A stretch of DNA of 64,000 nucleotides, taken from positions 4,146-68,145 of the forward strand of contig NZ_JAZQRL010000027.1 of NCBI RefSeq assembly GCF_045629565.1, written 5' to 3'. The notes beneath the pieces were generated by a model. That model saw only the letters and a program-made list of their open reading frames with translations. It was not told where the DNA came from and made no database searches. Origin of the DNA: Arcticibacter sp045629565. GTDB lineage: Bacteria; Bacteroidota; Bacteroidia; Sphingobacteriales; Sphingobacteriaceae. The position numbers and the translations under genes were made by a program. This document shows, piece after piece, positions 44,496 to 52,537 of the stretch; position 1 is the stretch's first letter; every line of letters starts with the position of its first letter.

Positions 44496-47221
44496 TAATC
44501 AAAAATACTTTTCATTTTTTTCAAAGTTTTCTCCAGATCAATGCCTTTTCCAAGCGCAACTTTAAACAGATCGCCTTCAACTTTCAAACGGTCCACCGTA
44601 TTGAAAATGGTAAAATCCCGCATCTTCAAACCTGGTTTCACCTCATCCCAATGCAGCGGCATCGAAACAGTAGCGCCTACCTTTGGTCTTAGTGAATACG
44701 GCCCCGCAATCGTAGCGCCGGGTCGGTTTTGAAGAAAGTCCAGATACATCTTCCCTTTCCTGTTAGCGATCATGCGCTCCAGGCTGGTGAACTCCGGTAT
44801 CTGCTTATGAACGATATTCACCAGCAGCCGGGCAAACATCTGAGACTGGTCATAGGTGTACTTGGCCTCCAGAGGAATGTAAATATGCATTCCGGTAGAT
44901 CCGGAAGTCTTGCAGCAGGAAGGCACCCCTATCGCATCGAGCACCTTTTTTACTTCCAGAGCCGCTTCTATCACCTGATCGAAGGTATTTTTATCCGGAT
45001 CAAGGTCTATCACACAATAATCAGGATTATCCGGCGACTGTACCCTGCTGAACCAGGGATTCATTTCAATACATCCCAGGGTTGCCATCCAGAGCAAGCT
45101 CGCTTCGTCCGTCCCAACCAGGTACTCCTTATCCTCACCATCGCTGGTGGTATATGGAAATGTTTTCGCCCATTCAGGAGCTTTTCCCTTAACGTCTTTC
45201 TGATAAAAGCTGGAAGCATGAATGCCGCCCGGAAATCGATTCAAAGACATTGGTCTGTCTTTTAGATACGGGAGGATGAATTCCGCTACCTGATAATAAT
45301 AGTTAAACATATCCCGCTTGGTAACGTTGTCCTCCGGCCAATAGACCTTGCTCAGGTTAGTGAACTTCAGGTCATGACCGCAGATCTTTCTTACCTGGGT
45401 CTCATCCTTAGGATTCAGCAACGTCTTACGTTCCTTCTCCTTTGGTGGCTTTAGCGCCTTGAAGCTATCCGGTTCCTTTGGTTTTTCCTCCACCTCATCC
45501 ACAATTTCCGGAGTATGAATGGTCGTTTCCCTTATTACCTCTTTCGCTTTCTTGTCCTCCCTCATGCCCTGAAAAGACGGATGCCTGAAAACGCCGTCGG
45601 TGGTCACTTCGCTGAACGCTACCTCGCAAACCAGCTCAGGTTTCAGCCATGTCGCTTTTGCTTTCGGCGGATTGGGTCGGAAGCGCGACGGCTTATTAAC
45701 ATCCGGCAGCTCCCTGAACGGCGACTCATCTGTAATCAGTGGCTTCATCTGAGCCATCATTTCCTTCTGCAGCTTATCAGAAAATCCGGTGCCTACTTTC
45801 CCCACATATTGAAGCGCTCCATCCTCGTAAACGCCGAGAAGGAGTGATGAAAATTGCTTTGATGTGCCTTCATTTTTCGTGAACCCTGCAATGACTACTT
45901 CCTGTCGCTTATGCACTTTCACTTTGAGCCATTCCTTCGAACGCACATCAGTCATATAGGTGCTATCCGACTTTTTCGCTATGATCCCCTCCAGGCCCAT
46001 CCTCTCAGCAGCCGCGAAAAATTCCAGCCCGTTCGCCCTGAATACCTTACTCAGCCGTACACGGTCATCATCAGTTGGCATAACCTCCTCCAGAATCGCC
46101 TGTCGCTGGCTAAGAGGCAAACCTCTCAGGTCTTTTCCGTCATACCAAAGCAAGTCGAATACATAATACGCCAGATCTCCGTCCGCCTCGCTGCGCCAGT
46201 TCTGCAGATCACCAAAGTTAGAAACACCTTTTTCGTTCAATACGAGAATTTCACCGTCCAGCACGGCGTTGATTTTCCAACCCTTAAGAATCTTATAAAT
46301 AGGATAAAAACGGTCGCTAAACGATTTATTATTACGAGACTGAAGTTCTACTTCCCCTTCGTTTACAAATGCCAGCGCCCTGTAGCCGTCCCATTTAACT
46401 TCATACTGCCAGCCTGGTGCATCAAACGGTTCGTCCACCAGCGATGCAAGCATAGGCTTTAGGTTTACAGGCATATCACTTGCGGGAAGCTTTTTCAAGA
46501 TCTTCCCGACATCGATATCCTCTGTATTCTGGTCAGTATCTCCAGCGTCAGTTACCTCATCCGCAGGCTGGGCCGCTTCCTTTTTTTTCCTCGACTTCGG
46601 CTTCGCAACTTTTTCCTCCTGCCCGTTCTTCCAAACCTTGTCACCCGTTTCGGCCATAGATTCAATCGTCTTTCCGGATAGCACGGATTTATCCCGTTTA
46701 GTGATATCCTTTTTCGATGCGAAATCGTCATTATGCTTGATCAGCAGCCATGCGTTATCTCCCATTCCATGCGTTTTAACAAGAGCATATTCGCCTTCAA
46801 GCTTTTCTCCATATAGCTTAACCTTCAGCGATCCTTCTTTAAGTTGTTGCAGCAGATGTTTTTCCTGAGCTTTTTTACCGGATATCCTTTCAAGCGGCTC
46901 GTAAGTTCCTTCATCCCAAACGATTACTGTCCCGCCGCCATACTCTCCCTTAGGGATAATCCCCTCGAAAGTCCGGTAGTCATATGGATGGTCTTCCACC
47001 ATCATTGCCAGACGTTTTATTTTGGGATCTGTAGAAGGGCCTTTAGGCACGGCCCAACTTTTCAGCACGCCTTGCATTTCCAGACGAAAGTCATAATGAA
47101 GGCGTGATGCATCATGTTTTTGAATAACAAAGCGCAATTTGGTTTTGTCTTTACTCTTGCCGGATTTAGGTTCGTCCGTCTTCGTAAAGTCGCGCTTCTC
47201 GACATATTTTTCCAGGCTCAT
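44495..47221 (-). CDS. ligD: Multifunctional ATP-dependent DNA ligase LigD (NHEJ)
   Basis: 908 aa in the order phosphoesterase, ligase, polymerase. Phosphoesterase, about 1-190: FVIQKHDASRLHYDFRLEMQG and DHPYDYRTFEG..PKGEYGGGTV, with the catalytic His residues. Linker 190-250 is charged and Lys-rich. Ligase, about 250-570: nucleophile Lys276 in EVKWDGYR, with LDGEILVL, EGIIAKK and EWLKVKV. Polymerase/primase, about 613-900: SKVYWPEDNVTKRDMFNYY and catalytic DLDPD at 739-743. The enzyme repairs double-strand breaks with Ku. No ku gene lies in this window. DUF72 is coupled downstream. Confidence 0.95.
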   Translation of the reverse strand: MSLEKYVEKRDFTKTDEPKSGKSKDKTKLRFVIQKHDASRLHYDFRLEMQGVLKSWAVPKGPSTDPKIKRLAMMVEDHPYDYRTFEGIIPKGEYGGGTVIVWDEGTYEPLERISGKKAQEKHLLQQLKEGSLKVKLYGEKLEGEYALVKTHGMGDNAWLLIKHNDDFASKKDITKRDKSVLSGKTIESMAETGDKVWKNGQEEKVAKPKSRKKKEAAQPADEVTDAGDTDQNTEDIDVGKILKKLPASDMPVNLKPMLASLVDEPFDAPGWQYEVKWDGYRALAFVNEGEVELQSRNNKSFSDRFYPIYKILKGWKINAVLDGEILVLNEKGVSNFGDLQNWRSEADGDLAYYVFDLLWYDGKDLRGLPLSQRQAILEEVMPTDDDRVRLSKVFRANGLEFFAAAERMGLEGIIAKKSDSTYMTDVRSKEWLKVKVHKRQEVVIAGFTKNEGTSKQFSSLLLGVYEDGALQYVGKVGTGFSDKLQKEMMAQMKPLITDESPFRELPDVNKPSRFRPNPPKAKATWLKPELVCEVAFSEVTTDGVFRHPSFQGMREDKKAKEVIRETTIHTPEIVDEVEEKPKEPDSFKALKPPKEKERKTLLNPKDETQVRKICGHDLKFTNLSKVYWPEDNVTKRDMFNYYYQVAEFILPYLKDRPMSLNRFPGGIHASSFYQKDVKGKAPEWAKTFPYTTSDGEDKEYLVGTDEASLLWMATLGCIEMNPWFSRVQSPDNPDYCVIDLDPDKNTFDQVIEAALEVKKVLDAIGVPSCCKTSGSTGMHIYIPLEAKYTYDQSQMFARLLVNIVHKQIPEFTSLERMIANRKGKMYLDFLQNRPGATIAGPYSLRPKVGATVSMPLHWDEVKPGLKMRDFTIFNTVDRLKVEGDLFKVALGKGIDLEKTLKKMKSIFD

Positions 47222-47368
47222 AACAATTGATTCTGTAGTGCTAACAAGATCTTCCCATTAATGGTTTGGCTGACGACCGAAATACGCTAATCCGCTCCAA
47301 AAGCTGATATTTTGATAGATATCAGAAACCAACAAAACATCCTGTTGTTTATTCCCGAAAACAAAACC

Positions 47369-48328
47369 ATGGCAGAAATCGGATATCATGCGTCGCACGA
47401 ACAATTTAAGCCCGGCGAACTGCTTCGCTATGTGCAGCTCGCTGAACAGGCAGGATTTAAAGCCGTCAACTCTTCTGACCACTTTTTCCCCTGGAGTGAA
47501 CGTCAAGGTGAAAGCGGGTTCGCCTTCGCATGGTTGGGGGCGGCCATGCAAGCCACCTCACTTCCTTTTAGCGTAGTGTGTGCGCCGGGCCAGCGCTATC
47601 ATCCCGCCATCGTTGCCCAGGCGACAGCCACACTCGGGGAAATGTTTCCCGGTCGCTTCTCTTTATCACTTGGAAGTGGTGAGGCAATCAACGAAATCAT
47701 TACGGGAGAAAAATGGCCCTCCAAATCCGACAGAAATGCCCGCTTACTGGAAAGCGCGCTGATTATCCAGTCCCTCCTCCAGGGCGAAACGGTTTTTCAC
47801 CAGGGTCTTGTAACCGTAGAGAACGCGCGGCTCTATACCTTGCCCCAAATTCAGCCTCTCGTTCTTGGAGCAGCGATAACTGCGGAAACCGCGGGTTGGG
47901 TAGGAAGCTGGGCACAAGGGCTAATCACTATTTCCAAACCAATCGATGAACTTGAACAGGTTGTAAAGGCCTTCAGGGATAATGGGGGACAGAAAAAACC
48001 CATGTACTTAAAAGTCCAGCTTTCCTATGCGAAATCGGATGAAGATGCTCTTTCCGGTGCATATGATCAGTGGCGGACGAATATCTTTCAGGGAAGTGTA
48101 CTGGCCAATCTGCGTTCGGTTGAAGAATTTGATGCAGCAGCCGAACTCGTGCAACCCGAACAGCTTTTCGAGAAAGTAAATATCTCCTCAGACCTTCATA
48201 AACACATGGAGTGGATAAAACAGTACCAGTCACTGGGCTTCGAAAGAATCATACTGCACAACGTGAACCGCGGGCAGGAGGTTTTCATACAAGACTTTGG
48301 TAAATATGTGTTGCCTGCATTCGGCTGA
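47369..48328 (+). CDS. LLM-class flavin-dependent oxidoreductase, probable non-F420 subgroup
   Basis: 319 aa from ATG 47369 (MAEIGYHASHEQFKPGELL); an upstream in-frame start at 47312 gives 19 residues unlike the family. Bacterial-luciferase-like barrel: GFKAVNSSDHFFPW, LPFSVVCAPGQRYHPAIVAQATATLGEMFPGRFSLSLGSGEAINE, VLGAAITAETAGWVG, and RIILHNVNRG. It resembles the F420-dependent G6PDH-like proteins, but Bacteroidota are not known to make F420, so FMN is the likely cofactor, as in the TIGR03885-type group. Substrate unknown. It is divergent from ligD with a 147-bp shared upstream region. Confidence 0.85.
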   Translation: MAEIGYHASHEQFKPGELLRYVQLAEQAGFKAVNSSDHFFPWSERQGESGFAFAWLGAAMQATSLPFSVVCAPGQRYHPAIVAQATATLGEMFPGRFSLSLGSGEAINEIITGEKWPSKSDRNARLLESALIIQSLLQGETVFHQGLVTVENARLYTLPQIQPLVLGAAITAETAGWVGSWAQGLITISKPIDELEQVVKAFRDNGGQKKPMYLKVQLSYAKSDEDALSGAYDQWRTNIFQGSVLANLRSVEEFDAAAELVQPEQLFEKVNISSDLHKHMEWIKQYQSLGFERIILHNVNRGQEVFIQDFGKYVLPAFG

Positions 48329-48335
48329 TATAAAA

Positions 48336-48373
48336 GCAAAGCCCGTAAACAATGAATCGTTTACGGGCTTTGC
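48336..48373. terminator. Bidirectional terminator between convergent genes
   Basis: A perfect 15-bp stem (GCAAAGCCCGTAAAC with its complement, loop 48351-48358). The T-rich tail is better on the minus strand, but the hairpin sits between the oxidoreductase stop and the DUF4136 stop and can serve both. Confidence 0.85.
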
Positions 48374-48393
48374 GCTAAGATTTAATTGTCTAA

Positions 48394-49050
48394 CTACTGG
48401 GCATTTACCTGGATGAGTCCGTCCTTCTGCATTCGCTCATAGATAGACTTAACATACCCTTTCAGGAAATCATCCATACTTGAAGGATCATAGGTTTTTG
48501 ATTGAGCTGCCCATATCAGTTCCTCTGTTTTCGCGTTATACAGGTTAGTCTCCAGGTAGTAAACATCAGTTTCGTCATAATATCCCGGATCATACAGGTA
48601 GGGATACCAGTTGCTATAGTAACTCCAGAACCGATTATAATAGCCATACCTTAAACCTGGATCCCATACCGGACCGCCGCCGACGTATCTGCTCTCCGAC
48701 TCTTTCTTCAATAACGCAATGGTCAGGATGCCATCGGCCTGCGTTTCCTGAATCTTGCTTAAGACCAACTCCCGCTTTACTCCGGTGCGGTTGCTAAATG
48801 TTGGCGGAAAGACGTCCATGCTTTTAACAACTGTCAGGCCTTTCTCCTGAAGCTTGTTTTGCAGTCCGGTTTCAACGGCTTGCTTCGCAGGAATATTACT
48901 GGTCATTGCTGCTACAAACAATGTTCTAAATCCCGAAGCTGTAGCATCCGGTTTTCGCCAGGAACTGCTGATCATGGTAGAGGTGCTACTACACGCCCCG
49001 GTTACCAGGGCTCCCGCAATTAGCAGGAGAAGGTTCAATCGTAAATTCAT
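48394..49050 (-). CDS. DUF4136-type lipoprotein
   Basis: 218 aa. Signal peptide with lipobox LVTGAC, then a Ser/Thr-rich linker. SSSWRKPDATASGFRTLFV, AVETGLQNKLQEKGLTVV and KIQETQADGILTIALLKKESE fit envelope DUF4136-like proteins. A Tyr/Trp/Pro-rich stretch (YGYYNRFWSYYSNWYPYLYDPGYYD) is followed by YLETNLYNAKTEELIWAAQSKT, the conserved ending in which secreted proteins of this group measure uptake or load. Function unknown. The small DUF3606 gene lies 38 bp upstream. Confidence 0.72.
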   Translation of the reverse strand: MNLRLNLLLLIAGALVTGACSSTSTMISSSWRKPDATASGFRTLFVAAMTSNIPAKQAVETGLQNKLQEKGLTVVKSMDVFPPTFSNRTGVKRELVLSKIQETQADGILTIALLKKESESRYVGGGPVWDPGLRYGYYNRFWSYYSNWYPYLYDPGYYDETDVYYLETNLYNAKTEELIWAAQSKTYDPSSMDDFLKGYVKSIYERMQKDGLIQVNAQ

Positions 49051-49088
49051 AGCTAAATAATTTAAATAGATGTTTTGATCTGCAGTTT

Positions 49089-49274
49089 TCAGCCCTTTTC
49101 TTTCTGAAGATAAGCTTCAACCGCTTCCCGGCTATTTCCTGCCTGCTTAATCGCTTCGCGAACCGTTTCTCTGCTTACGCCGAACTTTTCTTCCAGGTAA
49201 GACAATTCATAGCTTTCTTCCCCCGACACTTTACTGGTGTCTCTTCCGTCTCGGATACTTTTATTGTCGCTCAT
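49089..49274 (-). CDS. DUF3606 small protein
   Basis: 61 aa. MSDNKSIRDGRDTSKVSGEESYELSYLEEKFGV.. is kept here only in outline: the sequence has the DUF3606 order of an N-terminal DNKS..GRD..KV box, a YELSYLEEKFGVS turn and the helix-turn-helix-like SRETVREAIKQAGNSREAV. It resembles a small DNA-binding or stress protein; family function unknown. Stands among stress genes (LigD, SPW, DUF72), which often accompany it. Confidence 0.82.
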   Translation of the reverse strand: MSDNKSIRDGRDTSKVSGEESYELSYLEEKFGVSRETVREAIKQAGNSREAVEAYLQKEKG

Positions 49275-49311
49275 ATCGGATTAATTTAGTTTGATATAAT
49301 TTGTATGGTGT

Positions 49312-49599
49312 TCAGGTAGCATTCACGCCGGTCTCGAAACCAGCATCGCCTTGCCGATGGCGTTCAATAAGCCGACCAATCTCATTTATCTGCTTGCTAT
49401 CAATTGACCAATTATTTTCCGTTGATAACGCCCAGATTCCTGATCCAGACTTCTCGATGATGATCGGATTGTTGTCATAAAGTTTGCGGTCTTCGTTATC
49501 ACGATCGATTGAAAAACGATGCTTGTCATGATCCATTTGCTCCACATAAAGCTTTTCCTCTATCCCGTTTAGTGGGTAGCTTATCACAAATCTTTCCAT
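49312..49599 (-). CDS. Hypothetical small cytoplasmic protein
   Basis: 95 aa from ATG 49599 (MERFVISYPLNGIEEKLYVEQM); the frame is open to 49629. Acidic, no signal peptide or membrane helix. Alternating strands (HRFSIDRDNEDRKLYDNN, PIIIEKSGSGIWALSTENNWSID) suggest a small beta-sheet domain. Not recognised. It is 37 bp upstream of the DUF3606 gene and on the same strand, so they may be co-transcribed. Confidence 0.6.
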   Translation of the reverse strand: MERFVISYPLNGIEEKLYVEQMDHDKHRFSIDRDNEDRKLYDNNPIIIEKSGSGIWALSTENNWSIDSKQINEIGRLIERHRQGDAGFETGVNAT

Positions 49600-49813
49600 A
49601 GATGAATGTTTCTTATTTAACAAAGTCAAATAAGAAGGGTTTTCTCAATCTCGATTTCGGTTAGTGATAGCACACCTGCACCTCACTTAGCAAAAACAAT
49701 CAGGCAAAAGAGATTATTATTAATCAGGAACTTTTTTACAGCAGGCGCATGACACATAAACAGATTCTTCAGGCGGCAAATTACAGGCAGTTTCCGAAAC
49801 CAGCATCGCCTTG
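49335..49813. repeat. Exact 19-bp direct repeat, two copies
   Basis: CGAAACCAGCATCGCCTTG occurs at 49335-49353 and 49795-49813 on the plus strand. The first copy is in the 3' end of the small hypothetical gene (antisense), the second in the 5' part of the DUF2071 gene. Origin and role unknown. Confidence 0.6.
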
Positions 49814-50489
49814 GCTGATGTACCAGGAGTGGTTCCGGGTCCTGTTTCTTCACATTCCGATCACCACCGGGACACTGCTGCCCCACATCCCTAAGGGGAC
49901 AACCCCAGACCTTTACAACGGACAAGCCTGGCTCTCCATACTGGCATTTACCGTCAGAAACGCCCACCCCCGGTTTGCTCCTCCTTTACCATACTTGTCA
50001 AACTTTCATGAGATTAATCTGCGAACTTACGTACGCTTCGAAAAGAACGATAGGCCCGGTATTGTGTTCCTTGATATCAACGCTTCCAAAAAGCTGCCCT
50101 CACTTCTCGGAAGAGCATACGGTCTGCCCTACCGTTACGCTAACATATATCGGTGTAAAAGATCTCAACAGCATCTGATAACCTCAAAAAAAGCCGACGG
50201 ATGTAATATGGATCTTAATTATACGCCCTCCATGCTCCTCCATGAGAAAAATCCACTGGATGTATGGTTGACCGAACGCTATATAGCGTATCAACGCCTA
50301 ACAGCCGGTATATACAGCTATCCCATACAACACCGGGAATGGCAGCTCAGGGACATTCAGATCGAAGGAGAGCTACGCTATAATTTCGGTGGGCTTGAGC
50401 TAACAAAGGAGGATGTCCAACTCGCGCACTATGCGGATAATATACAAGTATTAATATGGAACAGGATGCATAACGATTATTCGAAATAA
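49749..50489 (+). CDS. DUF2071 (YqjF-like) protein
   Basis: 246 aa. Landmarks of DUF2071: WLMYQEWFRVLFLHIPITTGTLLPHIPKGTTPDLYNGQAWLSIL, FHEINLRTYVRF, GIVFLDINASKKLPSLLGRAYGLPYRYA, FLTERY-like WLTERYIAYQ and LYSYPIQHREWQL-like segment. Members share an acetoacetate-decarboxylase-like fold; function unknown. Its 3' end overlaps the DUF1080 gene on the opposite strand by 13 bp, an unusual convergent overlap. Confidence 0.85.
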   Translation: MTHKQILQAANYRQFPKPASPWLMYQEWFRVLFLHIPITTGTLLPHIPKGTTPDLYNGQAWLSILAFTVRNAHPRFAPPLPYLSNFHEINLRTYVRFEKNDRPGIVFLDINASKKLPSLLGRAYGLPYRYANIYRCKRSQQHLITSKKADGCNMDLNYTPSMLLHEKNPLDVWLTERYIAYQRLTAGIYSYPIQHREWQLRDIQIEGELRYNFGGLELTKEDVQLAHYADNIQVLIWNRMHNDYSK

Positions 50490-51355
50490 GACGCATATGC
50501 AGCCGGGATCTTATCAATATCCCGTATCCTGATATCCTTGTAAAAAACCTCTGCTGCCTCACTTTGGAGCTGAATTTTACCACTTATAAGCGGCTTGCTA
50601 AGATCTCCGTCACGATAGGCGGACTTCGAAAGCGCCATTACCACCTGTCCGTTAACGATATGGAGGCTTTTGTCTTCAAAGCAGATAAGCTCCAGATCGT
50701 TCCACTCGTCCATCGGGCGCTCATAGTTACCACTCGCCTGACAGAAATTATTGTTCCCATGCTTGATGGATCCCATCCTTACCTCCGGTGCGTTACGATT
50801 ATAAACAAGCGTATCTTTACCATCTGGTTTCGCGGCCCTGGCGCTGATCTGCGAATTGGCAATGCACCAGAAGTCGCCGTGACTGCGTTCTATTACCTGA
50901 AACTCCTGAGAAAGCATCCAGGACCTGAAGTAGTCTGCACCGCACTCTCCCTGAGAATGATAAAGGATTCCCGAGTCCATCGGTTCATTCAACCTCGGTT
51001 CCCATTTTTTACTGCCCCACTTAACCTTCACCTTCAGATGATAGTTCTTAAAATCCTCTTTAGTAAAGACACAGCCGTAGATCTCTCCGCTGATTCTGAG
51101 CACAGGTACTCCCTCCTGATGAACGACAGAAAAAACATTTGCCTCGTTCTTGCCATATCCAATCGGAGGCAAAGGCTTACCCGCCCCGTCGGTAGGAACT
51201 TTACCGTTATAAGCTGTTGTATGCCGGTAGCTCAGGTAGGTATCCCAGCCAGTCAGGGAGCCATCAAAAAGAGACCGCCATTCATCGCGGGGTTGATAAG
51301 AGCTTAAAGTCAAGACTGCCGCCACGACAGCGATGAGGCTTAGGAAATATTTCAT
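50477..51355 (-). CDS. Secreted DUF1080 (3-keto-disaccharide hydrolase-type) protein
   Basis: 292 aa from ATG 51355 (MKYFLSLIAVVAAVLTLSS), which provides a clean signal peptide; the frame is open further up. DUF1080 signs: WRSLFDGSLTGWDTYLSY, YGKNEANVFSVVHQEGVPVLRISGEIYGCVFTKEDFKNYHLKVKVKWG, DSGILYHSQGECG, SQEFQVIERSHGDFW, NDLELICFEDKSLHIVNG, and IQLQSEAAEVFYKDIRIRDI. The fold is a concanavalin-like sandwich. Some members hydrolyse 3-keto-glucosides. No keto-sugar dehydrogenase is adjacent, so substrate is open. Confidence 0.85.
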   Translation of the reverse strand: MKYFLSLIAVVAAVLTLSSYQPRDEWRSLFDGSLTGWDTYLSYRHTTAYNGKVPTDGAGKPLPPIGYGKNEANVFSVVHQEGVPVLRISGEIYGCVFTKEDFKNYHLKVKVKWGSKKWEPRLNEPMDSGILYHSQGECGADYFRSWMLSQEFQVIERSHGDFWCIANSQISARAAKPDGKDTLVYNRNAPEVRMGSIKHGNNNFCQASGNYERPMDEWNDLELICFEDKSLHIVNGQVVMALSKSAYRDGDLSKPLISGKIQLQSEAAEVFYKDIRIRDIDKIPAAYASYFE

Positions 51356-51444
51356 AATCGGTTTTATGTAAATATAAAATATCATCCCTGATTTTTGAGA
51401 GAAAAGAAGCAATTTTGCCGGACCATCATACACAATACCCCTTA

Positions 51445-52038
51445 ATGAAAAAACACATCAGAAAGCACGTAAGAAGAGCGCGGTATATTTTCTATAAAGA
51501 AACCCTTATCAACTACAAAGAGCATTTCTGGACGTTTATAGGCTCTTTCGCAGGAATTGGCTTAATCGGACTTCTTCACGATAAAGCATTCAGCCCCAGC
51601 GACAACCTGTTCCTCGTAGGTTCATTCGGAGCGTCGGCAGTTTTGGTATTCGGCATTATCAACAGTCCCCTGGCTCAACCCAGAAACCTGATCGGCGGAC
51701 ACGTCTTATGTGCTATCGTAGGAGTTACCGTCCACAAACTATTGCCTCATGATATCTGGCTTGCATCAGCATTATCAGTATCCCTGTCGATAGTCCTGAT
51801 GCAGATATCAAAGACCCTTCACCCTCCCGGCGGGGCTACGGCTCTCATCGCCAATATAGGCTCTGAAAAAATCACATCCTTAGGCTATTGGTATATTCTG
51901 AATCCGATACTTTCGGGAGTGTTGGTGCTCCTGCTTGTCGCTCTGCTTTTCAACAACATGACCTCTCACCGGAGCTATCCCAACAATAAAAAGTGGTATC
52001 AGGTATGGAGACGATACAAGAAGAGGCAGTTTCAATAA
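51445..52038 (+). CDS. HPP-family membrane protein
   Basis: 197 aa from ATG 51445 (MKKHIRKHVRRARY); an upstream TTG at 51415 is in frame but unlikely. Four hydrophobic helices. The family name motif is seen in KTLHPPGGATALIANIG; also GSFGASAVLVFGIINSPLAQPRNLIGGH. HPP proteins are inner-membrane proteins, some linked to nitrite transport in plants and cyanobacteria; role in Bacteroidota unknown. The gene diverges from the DUF1080 gene and ends within a hairpin. Confidence 0.88.
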   Translation: MKKHIRKHVRRARYIFYKETLINYKEHFWTFIGSFAGIGLIGLLHDKAFSPSDNLFLVGSFGASAVLVFGIINSPLAQPRNLIGGHVLCAIVGVTVHKLLPHDIWLASALSVSLSIVLMQISKTLHPPGGATALIANIGSEKITSLGYWYILNPILSGVLVLLLVALLFNNMTSHRSYPNNKKWYQVWRRYKKRQFQ

Positions 52039-52052
52039 CCGCCTCTTCTTGT
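52016..52052 (+). terminator. Terminator overlapping the end of the HPP gene
   Basis: ACAAGAAGAGGC (52016-52027) pairs perfectly with GCCTCTTCTTGT (52041-52052), loop of 13. The left arm codes the last residues of the protein and the stop codon is in the loop. The downstream T run is short (TATTTCG). Confidence 0.65.
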
Positions 52053-52158
52053 ATTTCGTACTGATGACCTGATTTATAAATAATATCTTCTTCATTTCGT
52101 GATTGGAATTTTCATTCTTCTCTATCGCCGGTCCATTTAATGTAACTCCTTGAAGCGA

Positions 52159-52437
52159 TTAATCTGACAGGGAAGCGCTACCGAATGGAGAATCGGAAAA
52201 CAACCGATACGCGCTGGCGCGATCCGTCGTCGCAAAATAAATCACAGATGCAATGCCCAACAGTACAATTAAAATATCAAAGACGGTCGTTGATGTAAAC
52301 GAAGGCAGCGAGTCATTAAATTTCGCTTTTCTGTCTTCGTAGTTATTGCTGGTGTTGTAGAGATAGATCCACAGAGAAGAAACATAAATATTAGTGATCA
52401 AAGATATGTATGCTAAACCTTTTAATATTGGCTTCAC
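52159..52437 (-). CDS. Small two-helix membrane protein, unknown
   Basis: 92 aa with two hydrophobic helices, at about 8-27 (YISLITNIYVSSLWIYLY) and 52-70 (VFDILIVLLGIASVIYFAT). The loop between them is polar. Not recognised as a known family. It stands alone between the HPP gene and the hydrolase gene. Codon use and the clear two-helix pattern argue that it is real. Confidence 0.55.
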   Translation of the reverse strand: MKPILKGLAYISLITNIYVSSLWIYLYNTSNNYEDRKAKFNDSLPSFTSTTVFDILIVLLGIASVIYFATTDRASAYRLFSDSPFGSASLSD

Positions 52438-52537
52438 TATTTTGTTTTTTTAGGTACGGATACAAAATTCAAGAACAAAACTTTCTTTTTTACATCCCCA
52501 TAAACACCACCATGTTAGACCCAAACTTTGGGTTCTT

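Noticed and set aside
44729..46462. Long plus-strand open frames (178 and 183 residues) inside ligD
   Set aside because: Fully antisense to a well-supported LigD, with low-complexity, arginine/histidine-rich translations and no family motifs.
49683..49967. 94-residue minus-strand frame at the 5' end of the DUF2071 gene
   Set aside because: Antisense to the conserved N-terminal DUF2071 region; Cys-rich and without motif.
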